From Aquincola tertiaricarbonis (GTDB taxonomy: Bacteria > Pseudomonadota > Gammaproteobacteria > Burkholderiales > Burkholderiaceae_C), in the NCBI RefSeq assembly GCF_023573145.1, contig NZ_CP097635.1, forward strand, positions 1,674,001 to 1,738,000: a DNA stretch of 64,000 nucleotides, given 5' to 3'. Under the pieces are notes generated by a model. That model saw only the letters and a program-made list of their open reading frames with translations, made no database searches and was not told where the DNA came from. Each line of letters begins with the position of its first letter. Position 1 is the first letter of the stretch. Both the position numbers and the translations under genes were made by a program. This document shows positions 36,189-45,231 of the stretch, piece by piece.

Positions 36189-36761
36189 ATGCCCAGCCCC
36201 CTTCATGACCCCGGTGCCCCAGTGGTGCCTGCCAACGACGCGCTGCCTGCGCCGCTGCCGACGCCGTCGGCCGATGCGGCGGCGGTGCGGCGGATCGCCG
36301 AGCCCTTTCAAGACACGCCCGGCGGGCTGCTGCCCGCCCTGCACGCGGTGCAGGATGCGCTGGGCCATGTGCCGCGCGAGGGCGTCCCGGTGATCGCCGA
36401 GGTGTTCAACCTCTCGCGGGCCGAGGTGCACGGCGTGCTCACGTACTACCACCACTTCCGCACCGAGGCGCCGCCGCGCCACGTGGTGCAGGTGTGCCGG
36501 GCCGAGTCGTGCCAGGCCATGGGTGCCGAGGCGCTGATGGCCCATGTGCAGCTCACCCTCGGCTGCGGCGGCCACGGCCAGGCGCACGGCAGCCGCTCGG
36601 CCGATGGCCGCTTCGGCGTGGAGCCGGTGTACTGCCTGGGGCTGTGCGCCTCGTCGCCCGCGCTCGCGGTGGATGGTGAACCGCATGCCCGCATGAGCCC
36701 GGCACGCTTCGATGCTTTGATCGCGGAGCACATCGCCGAACAGGCGGAGGCTCAAGCATGA
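36189..36761 (+). CDS. fdsG: NAD-dependent formate dehydrogenase gamma subunit
   Basis: This ORF encodes 190 residues of NuoE/24-kDa type with one [2Fe-2S] cluster: C-x4-C in VCRAESCQAMGA and C-x3-C in VYCLGLCASSP. ATG 36189 is preferred over GTG 36171 because GAGGTGA lies 5 bases upstream of it. In the FdsABG complex it relays electrons between FdsA clusters and the FMN subunit. Its stop overlaps fdsB (ATGA). Confidence 0.95.
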   Translation: MPSPLHDPGAPVVPANDALPAPLPTPSADAAAVRRIAEPFQDTPGGLLPALHAVQDALGHVPREGVPVIAEVFNLSRAEVHGVLTYYHHFRTEAPPRHVVQVCRAESCQAMGAEALMAHVQLTLGCGGHGQAHGSRSADGRFGVEPVYCLGLCASSPALAVDGEPHARMSPARFDALIAEHIAEQAEAQA

Positions 36762-38338
36762 CCGCGCTCGACGCCATCACCGTCTACGTGCCGCGCGATT
36801 CGGCCGCGCTGGCCGTGGGTGCCGACCGCGTGGCCCGCGCCATCGCCGCCCAGGCCACTCAGCGCGGCTTGAACGTGCGCCTGGTGCGCAACGGCTCGCG
36901 CGGGCTTTTCTGGCTGGAGCCGCTGGTGGAAGTGGTCACGACGCAGGGCCGCATCGCCTACGGGCCGGTAGACCCGACCGACGTGCCCGGCCTCTTCGAA
37001 GCCGGTTTCCTGCAGGGCGGTGCGCACGCGCTGGCGCTGGGCCCCACTGAAGAGATCCCGTTCCTCAAGCACCAGGAGCGCCTGACCTTCGCCCGCATGG
37101 GCATCGTCGATCCGCTGTCGCTGGCCGACTATGAGGCCCATGAAGGCTATGCCGGCCTGCGCCGCGCGCTGGAACTGACGCCTTCGCAGGTGGTGCAGCA
37201 AGTGCTGGACTCCGGCTTGCGCGGGCGCGGCGGCGCGGCCTTTCCGGCCGGCATCAAGTGGAAGACGGTGGCCGGCACCACGGCGCCGCAGAAGCACATC
37301 GTCTGCAACGCCGACGAGGGCGATTCGGGCACCTTCTCCGACCGCATGACGATGGAGGGCGACCCCTTCGTGCTGATCGAGGGCATGACCATCGCCGGCC
37401 TGGCGGTGGGGGCCACGCAGGGCTGGATCTATGTGCGGTCCGAATACCCGCACGCCATCGCCACGCTGGAATCGGCCATCGCCATCGCGCGCCAGGCTGG
37501 CTACCTGGGCCCCGACGTGATGGGCTCGGGCCGCGCCTTCGAGCTGGTGGTGCGCAAGGCCGCGGGCGCTTATGTGTGCGGTGAAGAAACCGCGCTGCTG
37601 GAAAGCCTGGAGGGCAAGCGCGGCATCGTGCGCGCCAAGCCGCCGCTGCCGGCCATTGAAGGTTTATTCGGTCAACCCACCGTGATCAACAACGTGATCA
37701 CGCTGGCCACGGTGCCCATCATCCTGGCCAGGGGAGCCGATTTCTACAAGCACTACGGCATGGGCCGTTCGCGGGGCACGCTGCCCTTCCAGCTGGCCGG
37801 CAACCTGAAGCACGGCGGCCTGGTGGAAAAGGCCTTCGGCCTGACGCTGCGCGAGCTGCTGTTCACCTTCGGCGGCGGCAGCGCCAGCGGCCGGCCGATC
37901 AAGGCGGTGCAGGTGGGCGGGCCGCTGGGCGCCTACCTGCCTGAATCGCAGTGGGACCTGCCGCTGGACTACGAGGCTTATGCGGCCGTGGGCGCGGCGG
38001 TGGGCCATGGCGGCATCGTGGCGCACGACGACAGCGCCGACATGTCCAAGCTGGCCCGCTACGCGATGGAGTTCTGCGCGCTGGAAAGCTGTGGCAAGTG
38101 CACGCCTTGCCGCATCGGATCCACCCGCGGGATGGAAGTGATCGACCGCATCACGCTGCACCGCCAGCAGCCCGCCGCCCATGCGCAGCAGGTGGCGCTG
38201 CTCAAGGACCTGTGCGACACGATGCTCTACGGCTCGCTGTGCGCCATGGGCGGCATGACGCCTTACCCGGTGATGTCGGCTCTGAACCATTTCCCCGAAG
38301 ACTTCGGCCTTTCCACCCCGCAACGCGAGGCGGCCTGA
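36758..38338 (+). CDS. fdsB: NAD-dependent formate dehydrogenase beta subunit (diaphorase)
   Basis: This ORF encodes 526 residues: a thioredoxin-like N-terminus, then the NuoF-type FMN/NADH domain (GLRGRGGAAFPAGIKWK, CNADEGDSGTFSDR) and the C-terminal [4Fe-4S] motif ESCGKCTPCRIGSTRG. It transfers electrons from formate to NAD+. It lies between fdsG and fdsA. Confidence 0.96.
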   Translation: MTALDAITVYVPRDSAALAVGADRVARAIAAQATQRGLNVRLVRNGSRGLFWLEPLVEVVTTQGRIAYGPVDPTDVPGLFEAGFLQGGAHALALGPTEEIPFLKHQERLTFARMGIVDPLSLADYEAHEGYAGLRRALELTPSQVVQQVLDSGLRGRGGAAFPAGIKWKTVAGTTAPQKHIVCNADEGDSGTFSDRMTMEGDPFVLIEGMTIAGLAVGATQGWIYVRSEYPHAIATLESAIAIARQAGYLGPDVMGSGRAFELVVRKAAGAYVCGEETALLESLEGKRGIVRAKPPLPAIEGLFGQPTVINNVITLATVPIILARGADFYKHYGMGRSRGTLPFQLAGNLKHGGLVEKAFGLTLRELLFTFGGGSASGRPIKAVQVGGPLGAYLPESQWDLPLDYEAYAAVGAAVGHGGIVAHDDSADMSKLARYAMEFCALESCGKCTPCRIGSTRGMEVIDRITLHRQQPAAHAQQVALLKDLCDTMLYGSLCAMGGMTPYPVMSALNHFPEDFGLSTPQREAA

Positions 38339-38358
38339 GAGCCGGCAGGAGAACCCCC

Positions 38359-41241
38359 ATGCTCGACGCCTACCCCGAGATCGACCACGGCACGCCCCGC
38401 CGCGAATCCGCCCAAGAGGTGACGCTGGAGATCGACGGCCAGCAGGTGACGGTGCCGCAAGGCACCTCGCTGATGCGCGCGGCCATCGACGCCGGCGTGC
38501 AGGTGCCCAAGCTCTGCGCCACCGACAGCCTGGAGCCCTTCGGTTCGTGCCGGCTGTGCCTGGTGGAGGTGGAAGGCCGCAAGGGCTACCCCGCCAGCTG
38601 CACCACGCCGGCCGAGGCCGGCATGAAGGTGCGCACCCAGAGCCCCAGGCTGCAGGAGCTGCGCAAGGGCGTGATGGAGCTGTACATCAGCGACCACCCG
38701 CTGGACTGCCTGACCTGCGGTGCCAACGGCAATTGCGAGCTGCAGGACATGGCCGGCGTCACCGGCCTGCGCCAGGTGCGCTACGGCGTGGGCGACCAGT
38801 ACGGCGGCGCCCACCACCTGAACAGCGCCAAGGACGAGAGCAACCCGTACTTCACCTACGACCCGTCCAAGTGCATCGTCTGCAACCGCTGCGTGCGGGC
38901 CTGTGAAGAGACGCAGGGCACCTTCGCACTCACCATCAGCGGCCGCGGCTTCGAGTCGCGCGTGTCCGCCGGCATGGACGAAGCCTTCATGGACAGCGAA
39001 TGCGTGAGCTGCGGCGCCTGCGTGCAGGCCTGCCCCACCGCCACGCTGCAGGAAAAGACGGTCATCGAGCTGGGCCAGCCCGAGCACAGCGTGACCACCA
39101 CCTGCGCCTACTGCGGCGTGGGCTGCGGCTTCAAGGCCGAGATGAAGGGCGCCGAGGTGGTGCGCATGGTGCCGTGGAAGAACGGCGCCGCGAACGAAGG
39201 CCACTCCTGCGTCAAGGGCCGCTTTGCCTGGGGCTACGCCACCCATGCCGACCGCATCACCACGCCGATGATCCGCAAGAAGATCACCGACCCGTGGCAG
39301 GTGGTGAGCTGGGAAGAAGCCATCGGCTACGCCGCCAGCGAATTCAAGCGCATCCAGGCCCAGCACGGGCGCGACTCGATCGGCGGCATCACCTCCTCAC
39401 GCTGCACCAATGAAGAAACCTACCTGGTGCAGAAGCTGGTGCGCGCGGCCTTCGGCAACAACAACGTGGACACCTGCGCGCGGGTGTGCCACTCGCCCAC
39501 CGGCTACGGCCTGAAGCAGACGCTGGGCGAATCCGCCGGCACGCAGACCTTCAAATCGGTGGAGCAGGCCGACGTGGTGATGGTGATCGGCGCCAACCCC
39601 ACCGACGGCCACCCGGTGTTCGCCTCCCGGCTGAAGAAGCGGCTGCGCGAGGGTGCGCAGCTCATCGTCATCGACCCGCGCCGCATCGACCTGGTGAAGT
39701 CGCCGCACATCCGCGCTGCCTTCCACCTGCCGCTGCGCCCGGGCACCAACGTGGCGGTGCTCACCGCGCTGGCCCACGTGATCGTCACCGAAGGCCTGCT
39801 GGCGCAGGACTACATCGCCGAGCGCTGCGACGCCAAGTCCTTCGGCGAATGGATGGAATTCGTCGCGCGGCCCGAGCATTCGCCCGAGGCCACCGAGGCC
39901 GTCACCGGCGTGCCCGCGGCCGACCTGCGTGGGGCCGCCCGGCTGTATGCCGGTGCGGGCAACGGCGCCATCTACTACGGCCTGGGCGTCACCGAGCACA
40001 GCCAGGGCTCCACCGCGGTGATGGCGATCGCCAACCTGGCCATGGCCACCGGCAACGTGGGCCGCGAAGGCGTGGGCGTGAACCCGCTGCGCGGCCAGAA
40101 CAACGTGCAGGGCTCGTGCGACATGGGCTCGTTCCCGCATGAGCTGCCGGGCTACCGCCACGTCAGCGACCTGGCCACCCGCACGCAGTTCGAGCAGGCT
40201 TGGGGCGTGGCCATCCAGCCCGAGCCGGGGCTGCGCATTCCCAACATGTTCGAGGCGGCGCTGTCGGGCAGCTTCAAGGGCCTGTACTGCGAGGGCGAGG
40301 ACATCGTGCAGTCCGACCCCAACACCCAGCACGTGGCCGCCGCGATGATGGCGATGGAATGCATCGTCGTGCAGGACCTGTTTTTGAACGAGACGGCCAA
40401 GTACGCGCATGTGTTCCTGCCCGGCTCCTCGTTCCTGGAAAAGGACGGCACCTTCACCAATGCCGAGCGGCGCATCAGCCGCGTGCGCAAGGTGATGCCG
40501 CCCAAGGCCGTGTATGCCGACTGGGAGGTGACGCAGCTGCTGTCCAATGCGCTGGGCTACCCGATGAACTACGGCCACCCCGAAGAGATCATGGCCGAGA
40601 TCGCGGCGCTGACGCCGACCTTCCGCGGCGTCACCTACCGCAAGCTCGACGAGCTGGGCAGCGTGCAGTGGCCCTGCAACGACGACGCGCCCGAGGGCAC
40701 GCCGATCATGCACATCGACCAGTTCGTGCGTGGCAAGGGCCGCTTCATCCTCACCCAGTACGTGCCCACCGACGAGAAGGTGACGCGCCGCTTCCCGCTG
40801 CTGCTGACCACCGGCCGCATCCTGTCGCAGTACAACGTGGGCGCGCAGACGCGCCGCACCGACAACAACCGCTGGCACAGCGAAGACAGGCTGGAGATCC
40901 ACCCGGTGGATGCCGAGGACCGCGGCATCCGCCACGGCGACTGGGTGGGCGTGCAAAGCCGCGCCGGCGAGACGGTGCTGCGCGCGGTGATCAGCGAGCG
41001 CATGCAGCCGGGGGTTGTCTATACAACCTTCCACTTCCCGGAATCGGGCGCCAACGTCATCACCACCGACAGCTCCGACTGGGCCACCAACTGCCCCGAG
41101 TACAAGGTGACCGCTGTGCAGGTGATGCCGGTGGCCCAGCCCTCGGAGTGGCAGCAGTCGTACAGCCGCTTCAACCAGGTGCAGAACGAGCTGCTGCAGC
41201 AGCGCCAGCCGGCCGACGCGGCCGCGGTGGTGGGCAAGTAA
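38359..41241 (+). CDS. fdsA: NAD-dependent formate dehydrogenase catalytic alpha subunit
   Basis: This ORF encodes 960 residues. The N-terminus carries [2Fe-2S] (FGSCRLCLVE), His-ligated [4Fe-4S] (HPLDCLTCGANGNCELQ), two further [4Fe-4S] (CIVCNRCVRAC, CVSCGACVQACP) and the proximal cluster (CAYCGVGCG...GHSCVKG). The bis-MGD Mo/W site follows, with the metal ligand as Cys in DTCARVCHSPTGYG, so it is not a selenoprotein. It oxidises formate to CO2. GGAG precedes ATG 38359. The frame opens upstream inside fdsB, but that part is a shadow. Confidence 0.97.
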   Translation: MLDAYPEIDHGTPRRESAQEVTLEIDGQQVTVPQGTSLMRAAIDAGVQVPKLCATDSLEPFGSCRLCLVEVEGRKGYPASCTTPAEAGMKVRTQSPRLQELRKGVMELYISDHPLDCLTCGANGNCELQDMAGVTGLRQVRYGVGDQYGGAHHLNSAKDESNPYFTYDPSKCIVCNRCVRACEETQGTFALTISGRGFESRVSAGMDEAFMDSECVSCGACVQACPTATLQEKTVIELGQPEHSVTTTCAYCGVGCGFKAEMKGAEVVRMVPWKNGAANEGHSCVKGRFAWGYATHADRITTPMIRKKITDPWQVVSWEEAIGYAASEFKRIQAQHGRDSIGGITSSRCTNEETYLVQKLVRAAFGNNNVDTCARVCHSPTGYGLKQTLGESAGTQTFKSVEQADVVMVIGANPTDGHPVFASRLKKRLREGAQLIVIDPRRIDLVKSPHIRAAFHLPLRPGTNVAVLTALAHVIVTEGLLAQDYIAERCDAKSFGEWMEFVARPEHSPEATEAVTGVPAADLRGAARLYAGAGNGAIYYGLGVTEHSQGSTAVMAIANLAMATGNVGREGVGVNPLRGQNNVQGSCDMGSFPHELPGYRHVSDLATRTQFEQAWGVAIQPEPGLRIPNMFEAALSGSFKGLYCEGEDIVQSDPNTQHVAAAMMAMECIVVQDLFLNETAKYAHVFLPGSSFLEKDGTFTNAERRISRVRKVMPPKAVYADWEVTQLLSNALGYPMNYGHPEEIMAEIAALTPTFRGVTYRKLDELGSVQWPCNDDAPEGTPIMHIDQFVRGKGRFILTQYVPTDEKVTRRFPLLLTTGRILSQYNVGAQTRRTDNNRWHSEDRLEIHPVDAEDRGIRHGDWVGVQSRAGETVLRAVISERMQPGVVYTTFHFPESGANVITTDSSDWATNCPEYKVTAVQVMPVAQPSEWQQSYSRFNQVQNELLQQRQPADAAAVVGK

Positions 41242-41253
41242 GGGGGCCCGCGC

Positions 41254-41508
41254 ATGCATGCAGACAACCTGGTGCGCATGGCCAACCGCATCGGCCAGTT
41301 CTTCGAGGCCATGCCCGACCGGCCCGAGGCGCTGGAGGGCATCGCCCAGCACATCCAGCGCTTCTGGGAGCCGCGCATGCGCCGTGCGCTGCGCGCCCAC
41401 CTGGCCGACGAGGCGGCGCTGGCCGAGCATCCCCTGCTGCCCATCGTGCGCGAGGCCCTGGACACCCACCCGCAGGTGCTGGAATCCGCCACCGCGCCAG
41501 CGGGGTGA
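41254..41508 (+). CDS. fdsD: Formate dehydrogenase delta subunit
   Basis: This ORF encodes 84 residues and matches FdsD by position and sequence style (LVRMANRIGQFFEAMP, then HIQRFWEPRMRRAL). It is a small cytoplasmic helper needed for active FDH in related systems. AAGGGGG precedes the ATG. In the classic fdsGBACD order the sulfur-transfer chaperone gene fdsC lies between fdsA and fdsD; here only 12 bases separate them, so fdsC is absent. Confidence 0.93.
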   Translation: MHADNLVRMANRIGQFFEAMPDRPEALEGIAQHIQRFWEPRMRRALRAHLADEAALAEHPLLPIVREALDTHPQVLESATAPAG

Positions 41509-41559
41509 TCGTGTCCGTTGCACCATGGCACCTTCTGTTGCAAACGGGAGGTTGCCTGG

Positions 41560-41925
41560 ATGGACACGGTCTACACCGACGAACAAGTGACGGCGCGGCT
41601 GGCGCAGGAGCTGCCGCAATGGACGCTGGAAGGCGGCTGGCTTCGCCGCAAATACAAGACCAGCGGCTGGAAGGCCACGCTGATGGCCGTCAACACCATC
41701 GGCCACCTGGCCGAAGCCGCCTGGCACCACCCCGACCTGTCGGTGAGCTACGCCTTCGTCACCGTCAAGCTGGTGACGCATTCGGCCAAGGGCATCACCG
41801 ACAAGGACTTCGCGCTGGCGCGCAAGATCGAGGAGGTGCTCATGTGGCAGCCCGGCACCGAGCCCGGCGCCGCGCTGGAGGGCACGCCGGACGATCCGCG
41901 CTTCAAGTACCTCAAGTACGACTGA
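41560..41925 (+). CDS. Pterin-4a-carbinolamine dehydratase-like protein
   Basis: This ORF encodes 121 residues. The PCD core is AEAAWHHPDLSVSYAFVTVK, with the HHP motif and downstream His and Asp (TH...TDKDFALARKIE). ATG 41560 is chosen: GGGAGG is about 10 bases upstream, and the longer frame from 41518 adds non-homologous residues. PCD homologues occur in several bacterial H4MPT gene clusters, where they are suspected to help make or repair the pterin. It is placed between fds and mptG. Confidence 0.9.
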   Translation: MDTVYTDEQVTARLAQELPQWTLEGGWLRRKYKTSGWKATLMAVNTIGHLAEAAWHHPDLSVSYAFVTVKLVTHSAKGITDKDFALARKIEEVLMWQPGTEPGAALEGTPDDPRFKYLKYD

Positions 41926-42003
41926 CTGCCACGCCTTCCGCCGTCCGGCGGGATGACAGTCTGTCCCCGCCCCGGCACAGGCGCAGCGTGCGGCGGCGGC
42001 TTG

Positions 42004-42023
42004 ACCCGGGGATGACCCCGGGT
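42004..42023. terminator. Perfect hairpin between the dehydratase gene and mptG
   Basis: Arms ACCCGGGG and CCCCGGGT with a 4-base loop, 78 bases after the dehydratase stop and 30 bases before mptG. There is no T tract. It could end the fds transcript or act as an attenuator at the head of the C1 cluster. Confidence 0.45.
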
Positions 42024-42033
42024 TGACCCTCGG

Positions 42034-42049
42034 GGGAACGGGGTTTGCT
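42034..42049 (+). promoter_or_regulatory. Weak candidate sigma-54 promoter at mptG
   Basis: GGGAACGGGGTTTGCT fits GG-N10-GC and has a perfect TTGC -12 box, but the -24 box has two mismatches. A start near 42060 would fall after ATG 42054 and just before ATG 42063, which would make the mRNA almost leaderless. It is recorded because other sigma-54 signals occur in this cluster. Confidence 0.25.
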
Positions 42050-42053
42050 TGCG

Positions 42054-43130
42054 ATGGGGGCGATGTCCACCTGTACACCCACCCGCGGCGCCGACGCGGG
42101 CCCGCCAGCGGGCCTGGCGTCCGCGCACGATAGCGCGCTGGCGCGCCCGGGCACGGTCACGTTGCGGGCGCCGGGCCGGCTGCACCTGGGTTTCCTCGAC
42201 CCGGCCGCCACGCTGGGCCGGGCCTTCGGCAGCATTGGTTTGGTGATCGACGGCTTCGAGACCGCGGTGGCGGTGTCGGCAGCGCGCGCTGACGACGTCG
42301 TGGCCGGCACGCCTGCCGCCCAGGCGGAGCTGGAACGTGCTGCCCGCCACCTGGCCGCGCTGCGCCGCCACAGCGGCCGCACCGAGCCCTTGCGGCTGCA
42401 GCTGCTGGACGTGCTGCCGGCGCATGCCGGCTTCGGCTCGGGCACCCAGCTGGCGCTGGCGGTGGGCCGGGCCTTTGCGCACTGGCACGGCCTGGCGGTG
42501 GACACGCCCACGCTGGCGCATTGGCTGGGCCGCGGCCTGCGCTCTGGCGTGGGCATCGCCGGCTTCGACCAGGGCGGCCTGCTGGTGGACGGCGGCCCCG
42601 GCCCCGACGGCCGGCCCGCGCCGCTGCTGGCGCGCCTGCCGCTGCCCGCCGCCTGGCGGGTGCTGGTGGCGCAGGACGACACGCTGCATGGCCTGTCGGG
42701 CCAGCGCGAGAAGCAGGCCATCGCCACGCTGGCGCCGCTGCCGCAGGCGCTGGCCGCCGACATCTGCCACCAGGTGCTGATGCGGGTGCTGCCCGGCGCC
42801 GCCACTGCCGACCTGGCCGGCTTTGCCGCCGGCATCAACCGCGTGCAGCAGGTGCTGGGCGAACACTTCGCGCCGGCCCAGGGCGGCTGCTACACCAGTC
42901 CGGCGGTCGGCCGGCTGATGGACGGGTTGCTGCGGCTGGCGCCCGGCGCCGTGGCCGTGGGCCAGAGCTCCTGGGGCCCCACCGGCTTTGCCATCGTCGC
43001 CAGCGCCGCCCAGGCCGATGCGCTGGCCACCGCCGCAGCCGCAGCCGGCCTGCTGCCGCCCGGCCTGCGGCTGCGCAGCGTGGCCGCGCGTGCCCATGGC
43101 GCCACCCTGGCCGATACCCGCGGGCGCTGA
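42054..43130 (+). CDS. mptG: Beta-ribofuranosylaminobenzene 5'-phosphate synthase
   Basis: This ORF encodes 358 residues of the GHMP superfamily: VTLRAPGRLHLGFLD near residue 35, the phosphate-binding GFGSGTQLALAVG, and GAVAVGQSSWGPTGFA in the C-terminal half. It condenses 4-hydroxybenzoate or 4-aminobenzoate with PRPP, the first committed step to the arylamine side of H4MPT. Starts at 42045, 42054 and 42063 are possible. It leads the block mptG-mtdB-ATP-grasp-mch-ATP-grasp-CitG-like-fae. Confidence 0.92.
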   Translation: MGAMSTCTPTRGADAGPPAGLASAHDSALARPGTVTLRAPGRLHLGFLDPAATLGRAFGSIGLVIDGFETAVAVSAARADDVVAGTPAAQAELERAARHLAALRRHSGRTEPLRLQLLDVLPAHAGFGSGTQLALAVGRAFAHWHGLAVDTPTLAHWLGRGLRSGVGIAGFDQGGLLVDGGPGPDGRPAPLLARLPLPAAWRVLVAQDDTLHGLSGQREKQAIATLAPLPQALAADICHQVLMRVLPGAATADLAGFAAGINRVQQVLGEHFAPAQGGCYTSPAVGRLMDGLLRLAPGAVAVGQSSWGPTGFAIVASAAQADALATAAAAAGLLPPGLRLRSVAARAHGATLADTRGR

Positions 43131-43173
43131 AGCCGCCTTGCCCGCTCCACCCACCGAACACCGAAAGCCCGCG

Positions 43174-44088
43174 ATGGACCGTCCCTACATCCTCCACATG
43201 TTCACCCCGGGCAAGCAGATGAGCCCGTTCGACATCAACATGGCGGCCGATGCCGGCTACCAGCTGGTGGTGCCGTATGCGGACGTGGGCCTGGACGCCA
43301 TCCGCAACCTGACGCAGGACACCATCTTCTCGCGTGGGCCCAAGGGCGTCAGCCGCACCGGCATCTTCATCGGCGGGCGTGATGCGCTGCTGGCCGCCGA
43401 CATGCTTGCGCGCGCGCAGGAGAGCATGGTCAAGCCCTTCATCGTCTCGCTGATGGCCGACCCCAGCGGCGCCTACACCACCGCCGCCGCCATGGTGGCC
43501 TGCGTGGAAGGCCAGCTGATGCAGCAGCACGGCTGCAAGCTCGATGGCCTGCGGGTGGTGGTGCTGGGCGGCACCGGCCCGGTGGGCCGCATCGCCGGTG
43601 TGCTGGCGGCCATGGCCGGCGCGCAGGTGCAGCTGAGCAGCCGCAACGGCATCGACGCCGCGGAAGAAGCCGCCCACGAGACGGCGCAGCGCTTCGGCGT
43701 CACGCTGCACGGCGTGTCGGGCGGCGACCGTGCGGCCATCCGCACCTCGGTGGCCGATGCCGACGTGATCCTGGCCTGCGCCGCCGCCGGCGTGCAGGTG
43801 CTGAACAAGGACGACCTGGGCGTGGCCACCGCGCTGCGCGTGGCCGCCGACGTCAACGCCGTGCCGCCCGAGGGCATTGCCGGCGTGGGCGTGATGGACG
43901 ACGGCAAGCCGATCGAAGGCGCACGTGAAGGCGCGGTGGGCATCGGCGCGCTGGCCATCGGCAACGTGAAGTACCAGACCCAGCACCGGCTGCTGGTGCA
44001 GATGTGCCAGGGCGAAAAGCCCTCGGTACTGAGCTTTGCCGAAGCCTTTGCCAAGGCGCGCGAGATCGTCGCTGAAAAGCATGACTGA
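43174..44088 (+). CDS. mtdB: NAD(P)-dependent methylene-H4MPT dehydrogenase
   Basis: This ORF encodes 304 residues. It has an N-terminal substrate domain (YILHMFTPGKQMSPFDINMA) and a Rossmann domain with GGTGPVGR (about residue 133), typical of MtdB/MtdA proteins. It oxidises methylene-H4MPT to methenyl-H4MPT. I name MtdB rather than MtdA because the surrounding genes are all H4MPT-linked and the N-terminus is of MtdB type. No clear Shine-Dalgarno was found. It is followed 9 bases later by the ATP-grasp gene. Confidence 0.93.
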   Translation: MDRPYILHMFTPGKQMSPFDINMAADAGYQLVVPYADVGLDAIRNLTQDTIFSRGPKGVSRTGIFIGGRDALLAADMLARAQESMVKPFIVSLMADPSGAYTTAAAMVACVEGQLMQQHGCKLDGLRVVVLGGTGPVGRIAGVLAAMAGAQVQLSSRNGIDAAEEAAHETAQRFGVTLHGVSGGDRAAIRTSVADADVILACAAAGVQVLNKDDLGVATALRVAADVNAVPPEGIAGVGVMDDGKPIEGAREGAVGIGALAIGNVKYQTQHRLLVQMCQGEKPSVLSFAEAFAKAREIVAEKHD

Positions 44089-44097
44089 GCCCAGGCC

Positions 44098-45231
44098 ATG
44101 ACCATCCTGGCGGTCGCGGGCGTCTCGGCCCGGGCCATGGCCGAGGCGGCGGTGCGCGATGGTTTCCAGGCCATTGCGCTGGACCTCTTCGGCGACGTGG
44201 ACACCTGCCGCACCGCCGCACGCTGGCTGCCGCTGGGCGAGCCCGGCGCGCTGCAGATCGATGCCGACTGCACGCTGTCGGCGCTGCGGCTGCTGGCCCA
44301 GCGGGGCGACGTGGCGGGCTGGGTGCCCGGCAGCGGCTTCGAGGGCCTGCACGAGGTGATCGCCGAAGGCGGCGCCTGGCTGCCGCTCATCGGCAACCGG
44401 CCCGAGACGGTGCGCCGCGTGCGCGATCCGCGGGTGTTCTTCCGCGTGCTGGCGGCGCTGGGCGTGCCGCATCCCCGTGTGTCGCGCACCGCGCCGGCCG
44501 ACCGCCGGGGCTGGCTGCTCAAGGACATGCGCGGCTGCGGCGGCTGGCAGGTGGGGCCCGCGCCCGAGGCCGAGGCCGGCAGCCCGGCCCCCGCCCACCA
44601 CGTGTACCAGCAGCAGGCGCCCGGCGTGCCGATGTCGGCCACCTTCGTGGCCGACGGCTACCGCGCGCGGGTGCTGGGCTTCAACCAGCAGATCGTGCAG
44701 CCGGTGGGCGACCGGCCTTGGGTGTTCGCCGGCCTGGTGGGCCCGGTGGCGGTATCACCGGTGGTGGCGCACGAGGTGGCGGCGGCCGCCAGCGTGCTGG
44801 CCGGCGCCTTCACGCTGCGCGGGCTGGGCAGCCTGGACTTCATGCTCGACGGTGAGCGCTGGCTGGCGCTGGAAGTGAACCCGCGCCCGCCGGCCAGCCT
44901 GTCCTGCTACCCCGAGGCGGCGCCGATGGCCGCCCATGTGCGCGCCTGCGTGGAAGGTGTGCTGCCCGCGGCCAGCCCCGCCCCCACCGCACCGGTGCGG
45001 GTGGAGGGCCACCGCATCGTGTTCGCGCCGCGCGCGTTGCGCCTGGCCGATGGTGTGGCCGCGGCACTGGCGGCCCGCGCGGCCACGCACGACCTGCCAT
45101 CGGCCGGTGCCCGCTTCCAGGCGGGCGACCCGGTGTGCAGCGTCAGCGCCCATGGCGACGATGCCGAACAGGTTTGGGCCCGGCTACAGGCCGCCCATGC
45201 CGATGTCCATACTTTGCTGGAGACAAGCTGA
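44098..45231 (+). CDS. ATP-grasp family protein of the H4MPT cluster (OrfY-like)
   Basis: This ORF encodes 377 residues. The ATP-grasp layout is seen: N-terminal VAGVSARAMAEAAVRDGF, then WLLKDMRGCGGWQV as the ATP-binding loop and GLGSLDFML...WLALEVNPRPPAS with the metal-binding Glu and Asn. It probably ligates an amino acid or carboxylate to a cofactor precursor. Genes of this kind recur between mtdB and mch in methylotrophs (I recall the label orfY) and are linked to cofactor biosynthesis without a proven reaction. The stop overlaps the mch ATG. Confidence 0.85.
   Translation: MTILAVAGVSARAMAEAAVRDGFQAIALDLFGDVDTCRTAARWLPLGEPGALQIDADCTLSALRLLAQRGDVAGWVPGSGFEGLHEVIAEGGAWLPLIGNRPETVRRVRDPRVFFRVLAALGVPHPRVSRTAPADRRGWLLKDMRGCGGWQVGPAPEAEAGSPAPAHHVYQQQAPGVPMSATFVADGYRARVLGFNQQIVQPVGDRPWVFAGLVGPVAVSPVVAHEVAAAASVLAGAFTLRGLGSLDFMLDGERWLALEVNPRPPASLSCYPEAAPMAAHVRACVEGVLPAASPAPTAPVRVEGHRIVFAPRALRLADGVAAALAARAATHDLPSAGARFQAGDPVCSVSAHGDDAEQVWARLQAAHADVHTLLETS

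Noticed and set aside
36171..36189. GTG 36171 as the start of fdsG
   Set aside because: The GAGGTGA ribosome site lies between it and ATG 36189, pointing to the ATG.
39397..42078. An 893-codon minus-strand frame opposite fdsA
   Set aside because: The plus strand carries complete FdsA motifs; the antisense reading has no domain and the usual His/Arg/Gln-rich shadow composition.
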